Positions 28,168 to 37,356 of a stretch of 64,000 nt of DNA are shown one piece after another. Position 1 is the stretch's first letter. Each line of letters starts with the position of its first letter. Source of the stretch: Tardiphaga sp. (GTDB lineage: Bacteria; Pseudomonadota; Alphaproteobacteria; Rhizobiales; Xanthobacteraceae). The stretch is from positions 1 through 64,000 of the forward strand of contig NZ_JAQGJT010000063.1 of assembly GCF_028290495.1 (NCBI RefSeq), read 5' to 3'. A model generated the notes under the pieces. That model did no database searches. It worked only from the letters and a program-made list of their open reading frames with translations, and had not been told where the DNA came from. The position numbers were made by a program, and so were the translations under genes.

Positions 28168-29013
28168 ATGAACCCGATTTACGCCTCCCGGCGCCGCACC
28201 GATTTCATCATCCGCACCTTGTGCTTCGGGGCCGCGATCTTCGGCGTCACCTGGCTGGCGCTGATCCTGTTCACGCTGTTCGCCAACGGCCTCGCCGGCA
28301 TCAGCGTGCAGCTGTTCACCCAGAACACGCCGCCGCCCGGTTCGGCGGAAGGCGGCCTGCTCAACGCCATCGTCGGCTCGATCATCATGACGGTGATCGG
28401 CGTCGGCATCGGTGCGCCGCTCGGCCTGTTCGCCGGCACTTATCTTGCCGAATACGGCAAGAACGACCGGCTCACCTCGGTGATCCGCTTCATCAACGAC
28501 ATCCTGCTGTCGGCGCCCTCGATCATTATCGGCCTGTTCGTCTATGGCGCGGTGGTGGTGCCGATGGGGGGCTTCTCGGCCTTCGCCGGCTCGCTGGCGC
28601 TCGCCGTGATCGTCATCCCTGTGGTGGTGCGTACCACCGAGGACATGCTCGGCCTAGTGCCCAATCCGCTACGAGAAGCGGCCTCCGCGCTGGGCCTGCC
28701 GCGCTCGCTGGTGATCAAGCGGATCGCCTACCGCGCAGCCCGCGCCGGTCTCATCACCGGTGTGCTGCTGGCGACGGCCCGTGTCGCCGGCGAAACGGCG
28801 CCCTTGCTGTTCACCGCGCTGAGCAACCAGTTCTTCAGCCTGGACCTCTCCAAAACGATGGCCAACCTGCCGGTGACCATCAACAACTTCGTTCAGAGCC
28901 CCTACGAGTACTGGAAACAGCTCGCCTGGAGCGGTGCCCTGATCATCACCCTGACCGTACTTGCCCTTAACATTGGCGCGCGCATCCTCAGCGCCGAGAG
29001 GACAGCCAAATGA
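28168..29013 (+). CDS. pstA: Phosphate ABC transporter permease PstA
   Basis: 281 residues from ATG 28168, one base after the pstC stop. Six transmembrane helices. The EAA loop [29 protein letters not shown] and [15 protein letters not shown] near the C-terminus are the PstA signatures. Its stop overlaps the start of pstB as ATGA (29010-29013), indicating translational coupling. Confidence 0.95.
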   Translation: MNPIYASRRRTDFIIRTLCFGAAIFGVTWLALILFTLFANGLAGISVQLFTQNTPPPGSAEGGLLNAIVGSIIMTVIGVGIGAPLGLFAGTYLAEYGKNDRLTSVIRFINDILLSAPSIIIGLFVYGAVVVPMGGFSAFAGSLALAVIVIPVVVRTTEDMLGLVPNPLREAASALGLPRSLVIKRIAYRAARAGLITGVLLATARVAGETAPLLFTALSNQFFSLDLSKTMANLPVTINNFVQSPYEYWKQLAWSGALIITLTVLALNIGARILSAERTAK

Positions 29014-29834
29014 GTGAGCTCTCTGTATCTTCTGCCATCTCCAACGTATCGCTGCCGCCGCAGGTCGCGATGGGCGAGGAGCGTTCCAAGGTCAGCGTCC
29101 GCGACCTGAACTTCTATTACGGCGAACACCACGCTTTGAAGCACATCAACCTGACGCTGGTTGCCAACCGCGTCACGGCCTTCATCGGGCCGTCGGGCTG
29201 CGGCAAGTCCACGCTGCTGCGGATTTTCAACCGCATGTATGACCTCTATCCCGGCCAGCGTGCCGAAGGCCAGGTCATGCTCGACAGCCAGAACGTCCTC
29301 GATCCTAAGCTGGATCTCAACCTGCTGCGCGCCCGTGTCGGCATGGTGTTCCAGAAGCCGACGCCGTTTCCGATGACCATCTACGAGAACATCGCCTTCG
29401 GCGTGCGACTCTATGAGAAGATCTCGAAGTCCGAGATGGACGGCCGCGTCGAGAAGGCGCTGCGCGGCGGCGCGTTGTGGAACGAGGTCAAGGACAAGCT
29501 GAACGCCTCCGGCCTCAGCCTGTCCGGCGGCCAGCAGCAGCGTCTGTGCATCGCACGCACCATCGCCGTCAGGCCCGAGGTGATCCTGTTCGACGAGCCG
29601 TGCTCGGCGCTGGATCCGATCTCCACTGCGAAGATCGAAGAGCTGATCGATGAATTGAAGAACGATTACACGATCGCGATCGTGACCCACAACATGCAGC
29701 AGGCCGCGCGCGTCTCTGACTCCACGGCCTTCATGTATCTCGGCGAGCTGATCGAGTTTGGTCCGACCAACAAGATCTTCACCTCGCCGACCGATCGCCG
29801 CACCCAAGATTACATCACCGGCCGGTTCGGCTGA
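29010..29834 (+). CDS. pstB: Phosphate ABC transporter ATP-binding protein PstB
   Basis: Energises phosphate import. 274 residues. Walker [10 protein letters not shown], the PstB-specific [13 protein letters not shown] region, ABC signature LSGGQQQR, Walker [14 protein letters not shown] and the switch His in IVTHNMQQA are all present. Residues 1-25 are an extra tail relative to the usual 250-260; a start at the later MGEERSK is possible, but the ATGA overlap favours 29010. Confidence 0.97.
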   Translation: MSELSVSSAISNVSLPPQVAMGEERSKVSVRDLNFYYGEHHALKHINLTLVANRVTAFIGPSGCGKSTLLRIFNRMYDLYPGQRAEGQVMLDSQNVLDPKLDLNLLRARVGMVFQKPTPFPMTIYENIAFGVRLYEKISKSEMDGRVEKALRGGALWNEVKDKLNASGLSLSGGQQQRLCIARTIAVRPEVILFDEPCSALDPISTAKIEELIDELKNDYTIAIVTHNMQQAARVSDSTAFMYLGELIEFGPTNKIFTSPTDRRTQDYITGRFG

Positions 29835-29860
29835 CGCGTTGAACGCGGGAGGGATTTGAC

Positions 29861-30571
29861 ATGGCTTTTGAACATACCGCCAAGGCTTTCGATGGCGATC
29901 TGCAGGAACTGACCCGACTGGTCGCCGAGATGGGTGGCCTTGCCGAACGGCAGATCACCGATTCCGTCGATGCGCTGGTGCGCCGCGACGTGCCGCTCGG
30001 CGCCAAGGTCGCTGCGGCCGATCAGGAGATCGACCAGTTGCAGCGCGTCATCGAGGAGCGCGCCGTGCTGACCATTGCCCGGCGCCAGCCGATGGCGGTG
30101 GATCTGCGCGAGATCGTCGGCGCCATGCGCGTCGCCAGCGATCTGGAGCGGATCGGAGATCTCGCCAAGAACATAGGCAAGCGCGTCAATGCGCTGGACA
30201 ACGACTTCCACCCGCTGAAGCTGATCCGCGGGCTCGAACATATGACGGATCTCGTGCAGTCGCAGGTCAAGGCCGTGCTCGATGCCTATGCCGCGCATGA
30301 CCTGCCGGCGGCGATGGTGGTCTGGAAGGGCGACGAGGAGATCGACGCGATCTGTACCTCGCTGTTCCGCGAATTGCTGACCTACATGATGGAAGATCCG
30401 CGCAATATCTCGTTCTGCATCCATCTGATGTTCTGCGCCAAGAACATCGAACGGATCGGCGATCACGCCACCAACATCGCGGAAACCGTATTCTACATGA
30501 TCGAAGGTCAGGCGATCCTCGACAAGCGCCCGAAGGGCGACATGACCACCTTTGCGAATGCTCCCGTCTAA
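29861..30571 (+). CDS. phoU: Phosphate signalling regulator PhoU
   Basis: Links the Pst transporter to the PhoR/PhoB system and keeps it off when phosphate is ample. 236 residues, two repeats of a three-helix PhoU domain. Metal-binding E/D motifs read RVASDLERIGDLAKNIG in the first repeat and FCAKNIERIGDHATNIAE in the second. The ATG at 29861 follows GGGAGGG, 27 bp after pstB. Confidence 0.96.
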   Translation: MAFEHTAKAFDGDLQELTRLVAEMGGLAERQITDSVDALVRRDVPLGAKVAAADQEIDQLQRVIEERAVLTIARRQPMAVDLREIVGAMRVASDLERIGDLAKNIGKRVNALDNDFHPLKLIRGLEHMTDLVQSQVKAVLDAYAAHDLPAAMVVWKGDEEIDAICTSLFRELLTYMMEDPRNISFCIHLMFCAKNIERIGDHATNIAETVFYMIEGQAILDKRPKGDMTTFANAPV

Positions 30572-30589
30572 ACCGAGAAGGCCATACCG

Positions 30590-31306
30590 ATGAATGCGCG
30601 CATTCTGGTTGTCGAAGATGAAGAAGCACTGACCACGCTGCTGCGCTACAACCTCGACGCCGAGGGCTATGAAGTGGAAACCGTGGCCCGCGGTGATGAT
30701 GCCGACACGCGCCTCAAGGAGCGCGTGCCGGATCTGGTAGTGCTGGACTGGATGCTGCCGGGCCTGTCGGGCATCGAGTTGTGCCGTCGTCTGCGGGCGC
30801 GGCCGGAGACCAAGTCGCTGCCGATCATCATGCTGACGGCGCGCGGCGAGGAAAGTGAGCGTGTTCGCGGCCTGGCGACCGGCGCTGACGACTACATCGT
30901 CAAGCCATTCTCGGTGCCCGAATTGCTTGCGCGGGTGAAAGGCCTGTTGCGGCGCGCCGCGCCGGAGCGATTGGCGACCGTGCTGTCGTTCGGCGACATT
31001 GAACTCGACCGCGACAAGCGCCGCGTGGTGCGCTCCGGCCGGCCGATCGATCTTGGCCCGACCGAATACCGACTGCTGGAGTTTTTCCTCGAACATCCCG
31101 GCCGTGTGTTCAGCCGCGAGCAGCTGCTCGACAGCGTCTGGGGGCGCGACATCTATATCGATGAGCGTACCGTCGATGTGCACATCGGCCGCTTGCGCAA
31201 AATCCTCAACCCGCGCGGCGAGCAGGACCCGATCCGCACCGTGCGCGGCGCCGGCTACGCCCTCGACGACCGTTTCGCCAGCATCAGCGCGGAGCAGACG
31301 ATCTAG
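30590..31306 (+). CDS. phoB: Phosphate regulon response regulator PhoB
   Basis: 238 residues. Receiver domain with the acidic pair E9-D10, phospho-acceptor D53 (LVVLDWMLPG) and K in DYIVKPF. Then an OmpR-type winged helix with GPTEYRLLEFFLEHPGRVFSREQLLD and YIDERTVDVHIGRLRK. Last gene of the pst operon, 18 bp after phoU, and followed by a terminator. The expected target is the PHO box at 25912-25929. The partner kinase gene phoR is not in this window. Confidence 0.96.
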   Translation: MNARILVVEDEEALTTLLRYNLDAEGYEVETVARGDDADTRLKERVPDLVVLDWMLPGLSGIELCRRLRARPETKSLPIIMLTARGEESERVRGLATGADDYIVKPFSVPELLARVKGLLRRAAPERLATVLSFGDIELDRDKRRVVRSGRPIDLGPTEYRLLEFFLEHPGRVFSREQLLDSVWGRDIYIDERTVDVHIGRLRKILNPRGEQDPIRTVRGAGYALDDRFASISAEQTI

Positions 31307-31346
31307 CGTTCTATTCCACGGTTTCGAGTCGTGCACTTCAAGGAAT

Positions 31347-31383
31347 GCGGCCCGGACGAATAATGCGCCCGGGCTGCTTTTTT
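31347..31383 (+). terminator. Rho-independent terminator of the pst operon
   Basis: GCGGCCCGG pairs imperfectly with CCCGGGCTGC around a 10-base loop, followed by six T residues, about 40 bp after phoB. Confidence 0.8.
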
Positions 31384-31394
31384 AAAAACTCTGG

Positions 31395-32807
31395 TTATTC
31401 GGCGGCGCTGGCGACCGCCGGTGCCGTCGCTTTGTACTTGTCGAGCGCCAGATAGACGCCGCCCGCCACGACGATTCCGGCCAGCCAGCTGAGATCGGCA
31501 CCGCCCAGCAGGTTGATCGAGATCGGTCCCTGCAGCGCCGGCACAAGGCCATCCTGAAACAGCCAGGCGGCGATCAGGCCGACGATGAAGGCGGTCATGC
31601 CGGTCCAGTTGATGTCGCCATAGGCACTGGCCTCCGGCGATTTGTAGAGTTCGGCGATGTCGATGTGGCCTTTCCGCTTGATGAAGAAATCGGCCAGGAT
31701 GACGCCTGCGTAGGGGCTCATCCACATCAGCAGGCTGATCAGCCAGTTGTCGAAGGCTTTGGCAAATGACGGCGCGGAGATGAAGTAGATCGTCACCGCG
31801 TAGCCGGCGACGCCAACGATCAGCGCCAGCGCCGTCCGCGACAGCTTGAGGCCCATGCTCAAGGCCGCCAGTGCTGCGGAATAGACGTTGAGGATGTTGC
31901 TAGCGATCGGGCCGTGCAGCACCATCAGCAGCACCAGAAGGCTCGCAACGCCGCCGAACACCGCACTGACCATTTTGGCGGGATCCGCGTCGAGCGTGAC
32001 CGAGGCGATGGTGGCGCCGAGGATGGCGAGCCACACCGAGGGAACGAACATGCCGATGTAGCTGTACCAGAACACTTGCTTCGAGGAGACGCTGCGCGGC
32101 ACGAAGCGCGAATAGTCCGAGGCCCAGGTCACCCAGGAAATCCCCCAGCCGACGCCGACCGCGGTCATCAATAGCGTCAGCATCGCCAGGTGCGCGCCGG
32201 GCGGCAGCTCGCTCTTCAGCCCCCAGTTGACGACGCCGGCCTGGCTCCAGGCCAGGATGCTCATCAGCACCATGATCACGACGGTCGCCGGCACCGTGTA
32301 TTTCTCGAAGGTGCGGATCGCGTAGAAGCCGTAGATGCCGATCAGCACCTGCAGCACCATCACGAGGGTGATGACGACGAAGTTCGCAAACCAGGTATCG
32401 GCGATGCCGAACTGCGCGAGGATCGCCATCGAGATCTTGACGGGGAAGTAGGTGTTGACGCCGATCCAGCCGAGCGTCATCAGGAACATCAGCAGGCTCG
32501 GCAGATAGGCGCCGCGGCGGCCGAAGGCAGCGCGGCTCAGAACCATCTGGTTGACGCCGGTCTTGTGGCCCATCACCGTGAAGGCCCCGAAGATCGCACA
32601 GCCGAACAGGTTTCCGATCACGATCACCGCGATCGTTTCCAGCAGGCCGAGCTTGAGAATGATGCCGAGCGCGCCGAGCGCCCAGTTCACCGGCGCGATG
32701 TTCGCCCCGGCCCAGATCCACATCTGCTGCGGCCCGGTGGAATCCCGGTCCGCGTCGGGAATAGGCTCGATGCTGTGAATGTCGGCCCGCAACTCGGAAT
32801 TCGTCAT
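31395..32807 (-). CDS. NCS1-family nucleobase/cytosine-type permease (CodB-like)
   Basis: 470 residues with about 12 transmembrane helices, the NCS1 layout. Members import cytosine, purines, allantoin, hydantoin or related N-heterocycles by cation symport. Visible landmarks: MWIWAGANIAPVNWALG at the start of helix 1, MGHKTGVNQMVLSRAAFGRRGAYLPS between helices 2 and 3, and WVTWASDYSRFVPR in the middle. The ATG at 32807 has AGGGGGCGAG upstream. It points away from the amidohydrolase/molybdenum hydroxylase cluster, but the shared substrate class suggests a link. The 210-bp gap on its 5' side is empty. Confidence 0.85.
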   Translation of the reverse strand: MTNSELRADIHSIEPIPDADRDSTGPQQMWIWAGANIAPVNWALGALGIILKLGLLETIAVIVIGNLFGCAIFGAFTVMGHKTGVNQMVLSRAAFGRRGAYLPSLLMFLMTLGWIGVNTYFPVKISMAILAQFGIADTWFANFVVITLVMVLQVLIGIYGFYAIRTFEKYTVPATVVIMVLMSILAWSQAGVVNWGLKSELPPGAHLAMLTLLMTAVGVGWGISWVTWASDYSRFVPRSVSSKQVFWYSYIGMFVPSVWLAILGATIASVTLDADPAKMVSAVFGGVASLLVLLMVLHGPIASNILNVYSAALAALSMGLKLSRTALALIVGVAGYAVTIYFISAPSFAKAFDNWLISLLMWMSPYAGVILADFFIKRKGHIDIAELYKSPEASAYGDINWTGMTAFIVGLIAAWLFQDGLVPALQGPISINLLGGADLSWLAGIVVAGGVYLALDKYKATAPAVASAAE

Positions 32808-33017
32808 GCTCGCCCCCTGTGCACAAAACGATGCTCGGGAAACAGGGGTAGCAAAAAGCGTACCAGCGGAAACGACCGCAGGTTGATCCTGAAATTGTAT
32901 GCCGTCGTCTTGAATTAGCTAGGCGTGTGAGATTTTCCGCGCTGCACTTTCGGAAGCATGCTGCTTATCTTGTAGTCACGCCGGCGCCATTTGGTCGCTC
33001 GGAAAGTCCGGTGGCGC

Positions 33018-33524
33018 TCAATCCTCCGCTGTGAGCTGGGCGCTGGCATTCGCGCGTCCTGCAACTATCCGCTGCATCATCGCGATGAAAACCGCCTGTT
33101 CCTTTTTGCTCAAATTGCTCAGCGTGGCGCGATGGGCTTCGCGCGCGGGAGCTTCCAGCCGGTCGAGCAGCGCGGCGCCCGATGGCGTCAGCCGGCAGAT
33201 ACGCGCGCGGCGATCGTCGCCACCGATCGTGCGCTCGACCAGCTTGCGGGCTGCCAATCGTTTCAGGGCGCCCGTGGTCGTGGTACGATCCAGCGCAATA
33301 TCGGCGGCTAAACTCGTCTGATCAGCGGTGCCGCGGCCAGCCAGCGCCGACAGCAGGCTGTATTGCAGCGGCGTGATGTCGGAGTGGGCGCAGGCTTCCT
33401 GGAACAAGGCGACGTGGATCTGGTGCAGCCGGCGGATCAGAAATCCCGGCCGCTGCGCCAACGGCCACGGGCGGTGTGCCTGTTTGGTTGCGGTCTTTTC
33501 CTGCGACTTTTTGACTTTTTGCAC
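33018..33524 (-). CDS. MarR-family transcriptional regulator
   Basis: 168 residues from GTG 33524, chosen because a perfect AAGGAGG sits at 33529-33535. The frame is open to 33560 through that ribosome binding site. Winged helix with DITPLQYSLLSALAG, recognition helix DRTTTTGALKRLAARKLVERTI and the wing GGDDRRARICRLTPSG. Transcribed divergently from the amidohydrolase/Mo-hydroxylase operon, with a strong palindrome (33593-33616) between them. It most likely represses both until a substrate or product binds. The ligand is unknown. Confidence 0.9.
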   Translation of the reverse strand: MQKVKKSQEKTATKQAHRPWPLAQRPGFLIRRLHQIHVALFQEACAHSDITPLQYSLLSALAGRGTADQTSLAADIALDRTTTTGALKRLAARKLVERTIGGDDRRARICRLTPSGAALLDRLEAPAREAHRATLSNLSKKEQAVFIAMMQRIVAGRANASAQLTAED

Positions 33525-33592
33525 CGCACCCTCCTTATCGTGGCATCCTTCGAATACCATAAAATAAATATGGCACGACCTTTGCTTTTGTA

Positions 33593-33616
33593 AAATACGA
33601 AGTATGCTTCGTATTT
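33593..33616. promoter_or_regulatory. Palindromic operator, probable MarR site
   Basis: AAATACGAAG-TATG-CTTCGTATTT, perfect 10-bp arms and a 4-bp spacer, in the divergent region between the marR gene and the amidohydrolase gene. A related CTTCGAATA lies at 33548-33556, just upstream of the MarR ribosome binding site. Size and symmetry suit a MarR dimer. Confidence 0.7.
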
Positions 33617-33660
33617 AGGTGTGGCCCCCCGGGGGCACCTGGATGTCAAAGGAGATCACC

Positions 33661-34938
33661 ATGTCCGTCACCCCGACTTTCGATCTGCTGCTTCGCGGCG
33701 GCCGCGTCATCGACCCGGCCTCGGGCATCGACGGCCTCAAGGATGTCGCGATCCGCAACGGCAAGATCGCCGCCGTGCAGTCCGACATCCTGCCGACCAG
33801 CGCCAAAGAGGTGATCGACGTCACCGGCCAGCTGGTGCTGCCGGGGCTGATCGATACGCATGGCCATGTATATCAGTATGTCACCGGGCGTTTCGGCATG
33901 AACCCGGATATGGTCGGTGTGCAGTCCGGCGTCACCACGCTGATCGACCAGGGCGGCCCGTCCTGCATGACGCTGCCAGGTTTCCGCCATTTCATCGCCG
34001 AGCCCGCCAAGTCGCGGGTCTATGCGTTCCTGTCTGCCTATCTGGTCGGCGGTCTCGAAGGCCACTTCTATCCCAACCTGTACAGCCCGGATGGCGTCGA
34101 CATCGACGCCACCGTGAAATCAGCGATGGCCAATCTCGATCTGGTGCGCGGCATCAAGGCGCATGCCGAGATCGGCGGCTTCGCGCGCTGGGGCATTCGC
34201 GTGCTGGAGATGGCGTCGGAAATCGGCCGCCAGACCGAACTGCCGGTCTATGTGCATTTCGGCCAGCTCTGGGGCCTGCCGGAGAGCGGCACCAACGGCG
34301 AGGACGTCGATACGATTCTGGAGCGCGTGATCCCGCTGCTCAAGGAAGGCGACGTGCTGGCGCATCCGTTCACGCGGCATCCCGGCGGCTTCGTCAACCG
34401 CGAGGGCGAGGTGCATCCGGTGATCCAGGCTGCGATCGATCGCGGCCTCAAGATCGACGTCGGCCACGGCAGCCACTTCTCCTATCGGCTGGCGAAGAAG
34501 GCGATCGCCGCCGGCATCGTGCCGAACACGCTGGGCGCGGACATCCACGGCTACAACACCCACGTTCCCGCGCCGGCCGGCACGCCGGACCAGCATGAGG
34601 ACGACGAGAACCATCCCTTCGCCGGCCAGGCCAAGTTCAGTCTGGTGCAGGCGATGAGTTCGATGATGGCGCTGGGCCTGACGCTGGAGCAGGTGGTGCC
34701 GATGGTGACGTCGAACCCGGCGAAGATGATCGGCCTGTCGGATACGGTCGGCGCGCTCAAGGTCGGCATGGATGCCGACGTCTCGGTGATCACCAACAAG
34801 CCCGGCCGCTACATCCTGCGCGACAACGAGAACACCGAAGTGGTGGCGAACGGGCTGCTACAGCCGGTATTCTGCCTGCGCGCTGGCACTCGCTACGACG
34901 CCGTCGCTGCGATTCTGCCGGAGGCGGTCGCCGCATAA
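33661..34938 (+). CDS. Amidohydrolase/deacetylase-family metal-dependent hydrolase
   Basis: 425 residues from ATG 33661, with AAAGGAG seven bases upstream. Dihydroorotase/D-aminoacylase-like TIM barrel: metal motif LIDTHGHVYQY (HxH), likely carboxylated Lys in VRGIKAHAEIG, then HFG, DVGHGSHFS and the catalytic Asp region TLGADIHGYN. Members open cyclic amides or remove acyl groups from nitrogen. First gene of the operon that continues with the molybdenum hydroxylase, so it probably acts on the same N-containing compound. The substrate is not readable. Confidence 0.85.
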   Translation: MSVTPTFDLLLRGGRVIDPASGIDGLKDVAIRNGKIAAVQSDILPTSAKEVIDVTGQLVLPGLIDTHGHVYQYVTGRFGMNPDMVGVQSGVTTLIDQGGPSCMTLPGFRHFIAEPAKSRVYAFLSAYLVGGLEGHFYPNLYSPDGVDIDATVKSAMANLDLVRGIKAHAEIGGFARWGIRVLEMASEIGRQTELPVYVHFGQLWGLPESGTNGEDVDTILERVIPLLKEGDVLAHPFTRHPGGFVNREGEVHPVIQAAIDRGLKIDVGHGSHFSYRLAKKAIAAGIVPNTLGADIHGYNTHVPAPAGTPDQHEDDENHPFAGQAKFSLVQAMSSMMALGLTLEQVVPMVTSNPAKMIGLSDTVGALKVGMDADVSVITNKPGRYILRDNENTEVVANGLLQPVFCLRAGTRYDAVAAILPEAVAA

Positions 34939-34974
34939 GCGGCGATCAATCAGACGGAAGGCGGGGGGCAGGCC

Positions 34975-37356
34975 ATGAGCGATGCGCGCGATTCTTCTTC
35001 TGCGGCGCCTGCTGAAAAGCAGGGCGTCGGCGCGCGCGTCCCGCGCAAGGAAGATGATCGGCTATTGCGTGGCCGCGGCCAGTTCGTCGCCGACATACGA
35101 CTGGCCGGATTGCAGGACGTCGCTTTCGTCCGCAGCCCGGTCGCACACGCGCGGATCAAGGCGATCCACGTGCCGGAGCGCTATCGCGACGTCGTGTTTA
35201 CCGCCTCGGACCTCGTCGGGGTCAAGCCGATCCGCGCGGTGACGAGTCTCGCCGGTTTCAAGATCTCCGATCAGCCGATACTGGCGACCGATAAAATAAG
35301 ACAGGTCGGCGAACTCGTCGCCATGTGCGTCGCGTCGACGCGTGCCGAGGCCGAGGATATCGCGGCCTCCGTTACGCTCGATCTCGAAGAGCTTCCCGCC
35401 GTCTACGACATGCTGAAAGCACGCGAGCCCGGCTCGCCTTTGGTGCATGAGCACTGGGGTGACAACGTCTTTCTTGAAAGTTTTTTCGAGCTCGATATCG
35501 CCGGGGCTCTCGATGCGCCGATCAAGGTGACGCGCGAGATCTCGACCGCACGTCAATGCATGTCGCCGCTGGAAGGTCGGGGTGTCGTCGCCACGTTTGA
35601 TCATCGTCTCGATCAGCTCACGCTCTATACGGGCAGTCAGATGCCACACATTGTGCGCAACGGTCTGTCCGACTGCCTTGAGATGGATCAAGGACAGATC
35701 AGGATTGTCTCTCCCGATGTCGGCGGCGGCTTCGGCTACAAGGGCATTCTACTGCCGGAAGAAGTCTGCCTGTCGTGGCTGACCATGAAGCTCGGCTTTC
35801 CGGTGCGTTGGATCGAGGATCGCCGCGAGCACCTCGTGGCCAGTTCGAACTGCCGCGAGCATCACTACAAGATCACCGTCTATGCCGATCGCGACGGCAC
35901 GCTGCGTGGCATTGATTGCGAAGCGACCGTCGATTCCGGCGCCTACTCGTCCTATCCGTTCTCTGCCTGCCTGGAAGCGGCGCAGGTTGTCAGCATTCTG
36001 CCCGGCCCCTATCAGATGCCGGCCTATCGCTGTCGCACCTATTCGGTCGCGACCAACAAGTGCCCGATCCTGCCGTATCGCGGTGTCGCCCGCACCGGGG
36101 TTTGTTTTGCGCTGGAACTGATGCTCGATCTGGTTGCCGCTGAAGCCGGCCTTGAGCCAGGTGACGTCCGTCTGCGCAATCTGGTGCGGCCGGAGCAGAT
36201 GCCGTTCGACAATATCACCAAGAAGCATTTCGACAGCGGCGATTATCCGGAAGCGATGCGCCGCGCACTGACGATGATCGACATAGATGCGGTGCGCGCG
36301 CGGCAGCGCAAGGGCGAGAACGATGGCCGGCTGATCGGCGTCGGCCTCTCGATCTATTGCGAGCAGGCCGCGCACGGCACCTCGGTCTATGCCGGCTGGG
36401 GCGTTCCGATGGTGCCGGGCCATGAACAGGCGACCGCGCGATTGACGCCTGATGGCGGGCTCGAACTGAAGGTCGGTGTGCACTCGCACGGCCAGGGGCT
36501 TGAAACGACGCTCTCGCAGGTCGCGTTCGAAATGCTCGGCGTCGATGTCGGCAAGATTCGCGTCGTGCATGGCGACACGGCCATGACGCCGTATTCGACC
36601 GGCACCTGGGGCTCGCGCTGCATGGTGATGGCGGGCGGCGCGGTCGCCACCGCCTGCTTTGAGCTCGGCGAACGCGCCAAGAAGATTGGTGCAAAACTGC
36701 TGCAGGTCGATGAAGCCAATGTGGTGCTGGTGGATGGCGAAATCCGCGGCCCCAATGGCAGCGTGACGCTGAAGGAAATCGCGCACACCTGGTATCGCCG
36801 CCCGCAAGATCTGCCGGGCGATGTCGATCCCGGCGGTCTCGAAGCCACCTCCGGCTACAAGCCGCAGCGCGACAGCGGCACGTTCAGTTATGCCGCCCAT
36901 GCGGTGATCGTTGCTGTCGACCCTGATTTGGGCGATGTAGAAATTCTCGACTATGTCATCGTCGAAGACGGCGGCGTGCTGGTCAATCCGATGATCGTCG
37001 ATGGCCAGATCTATGGCGGCCTCGCGCAAGGCATCGGCACCGCTTTGTACGAGGAGATGCCGTTCGACAGCGCTGGCCAGCCGCTCGCCACGACGCTGGC
37101 GGACTACCTTTTGCCGGGGCCTACGGAAGTGCCACAGCCGCGCCTCGACCACATGGAAACGCCGTCGCCCTACACCAAGTTCGGCGTCAAGGGCATCGGC
37201 GAGGGCGGCGCCATCGCGCCACCGGCCGCCATTGGAAATGCCGTGAACGATGCGCTGCGTGGCCTTGGCGTTGAGATGCTGCAGTCGCCGATCTCGCCGC
37301 GCCGCATCGTGTCGGCGATCATCGAGGCCCGCGACGCGCAAAGGCCAGCGGCATGA
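34975..37356 (+). CDS. Molybdenum hydroxylase large subunit (xanthine dehydrogenase/CoxL family)
   Basis: 793 residues; binds molybdopterin cofactor and hydroxylates its substrate using water. Landmarks: GARVPRKEDDRLLRGRGQF at the N-terminus, DVGGGFGYKG (about 245), SHGQGLETT, and the catalytic GIGE743GG near the C-terminus. The active-site loop reads YRGVARTGVCFALE (about 366-380), not the AYRCSFR loop of form I CO dehydrogenase, so it is not a CO oxidiser; an N-heteroaromatic or aldehyde substrate is more likely. Overlaps the next gene as ATGA. Forms an L-M-S complex with the two following genes. Confidence 0.9.
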   Translation: MSDARDSSSAAPAEKQGVGARVPRKEDDRLLRGRGQFVADIRLAGLQDVAFVRSPVAHARIKAIHVPERYRDVVFTASDLVGVKPIRAVTSLAGFKISDQPILATDKIRQVGELVAMCVASTRAEAEDIAASVTLDLEELPAVYDMLKAREPGSPLVHEHWGDNVFLESFFELDIAGALDAPIKVTREISTARQCMSPLEGRGVVATFDHRLDQLTLYTGSQMPHIVRNGLSDCLEMDQGQIRIVSPDVGGGFGYKGILLPEEVCLSWLTMKLGFPVRWIEDRREHLVASSNCREHHYKITVYADRDGTLRGIDCEATVDSGAYSSYPFSACLEAAQVVSILPGPYQMPAYRCRTYSVATNKCPILPYRGVARTGVCFALELMLDLVAAEAGLEPGDVRLRNLVRPEQMPFDNITKKHFDSGDYPEAMRRALTMIDIDAVRARQRKGENDGRLIGVGLSIYCEQAAHGTSVYAGWGVPMVPGHEQATARLTPDGGLELKVGVHSHGQGLETTLSQVAFEMLGVDVGKIRVVHGDTAMTPYSTGTWGSRCMVMAGGAVATACFELGERAKKIGAKLLQVDEANVVLVDGEIRGPNGSVTLKEIAHTWYRRPQDLPGDVDPGGLEATSGYKPQRDSGTFSYAAHAVIVAVDPDLGDVEILDYVIVEDGGVLVNPMIVDGQIYGGLAQGIGTALYEEMPFDSAGQPLATTLADYLLPGPTEVPQPRLDHMETPSPYTKFGVKGIGEGGAIAPPAAIGNAVNDALRGLGVEMLQSPISPRRIVSAIIEARDAQRPAA

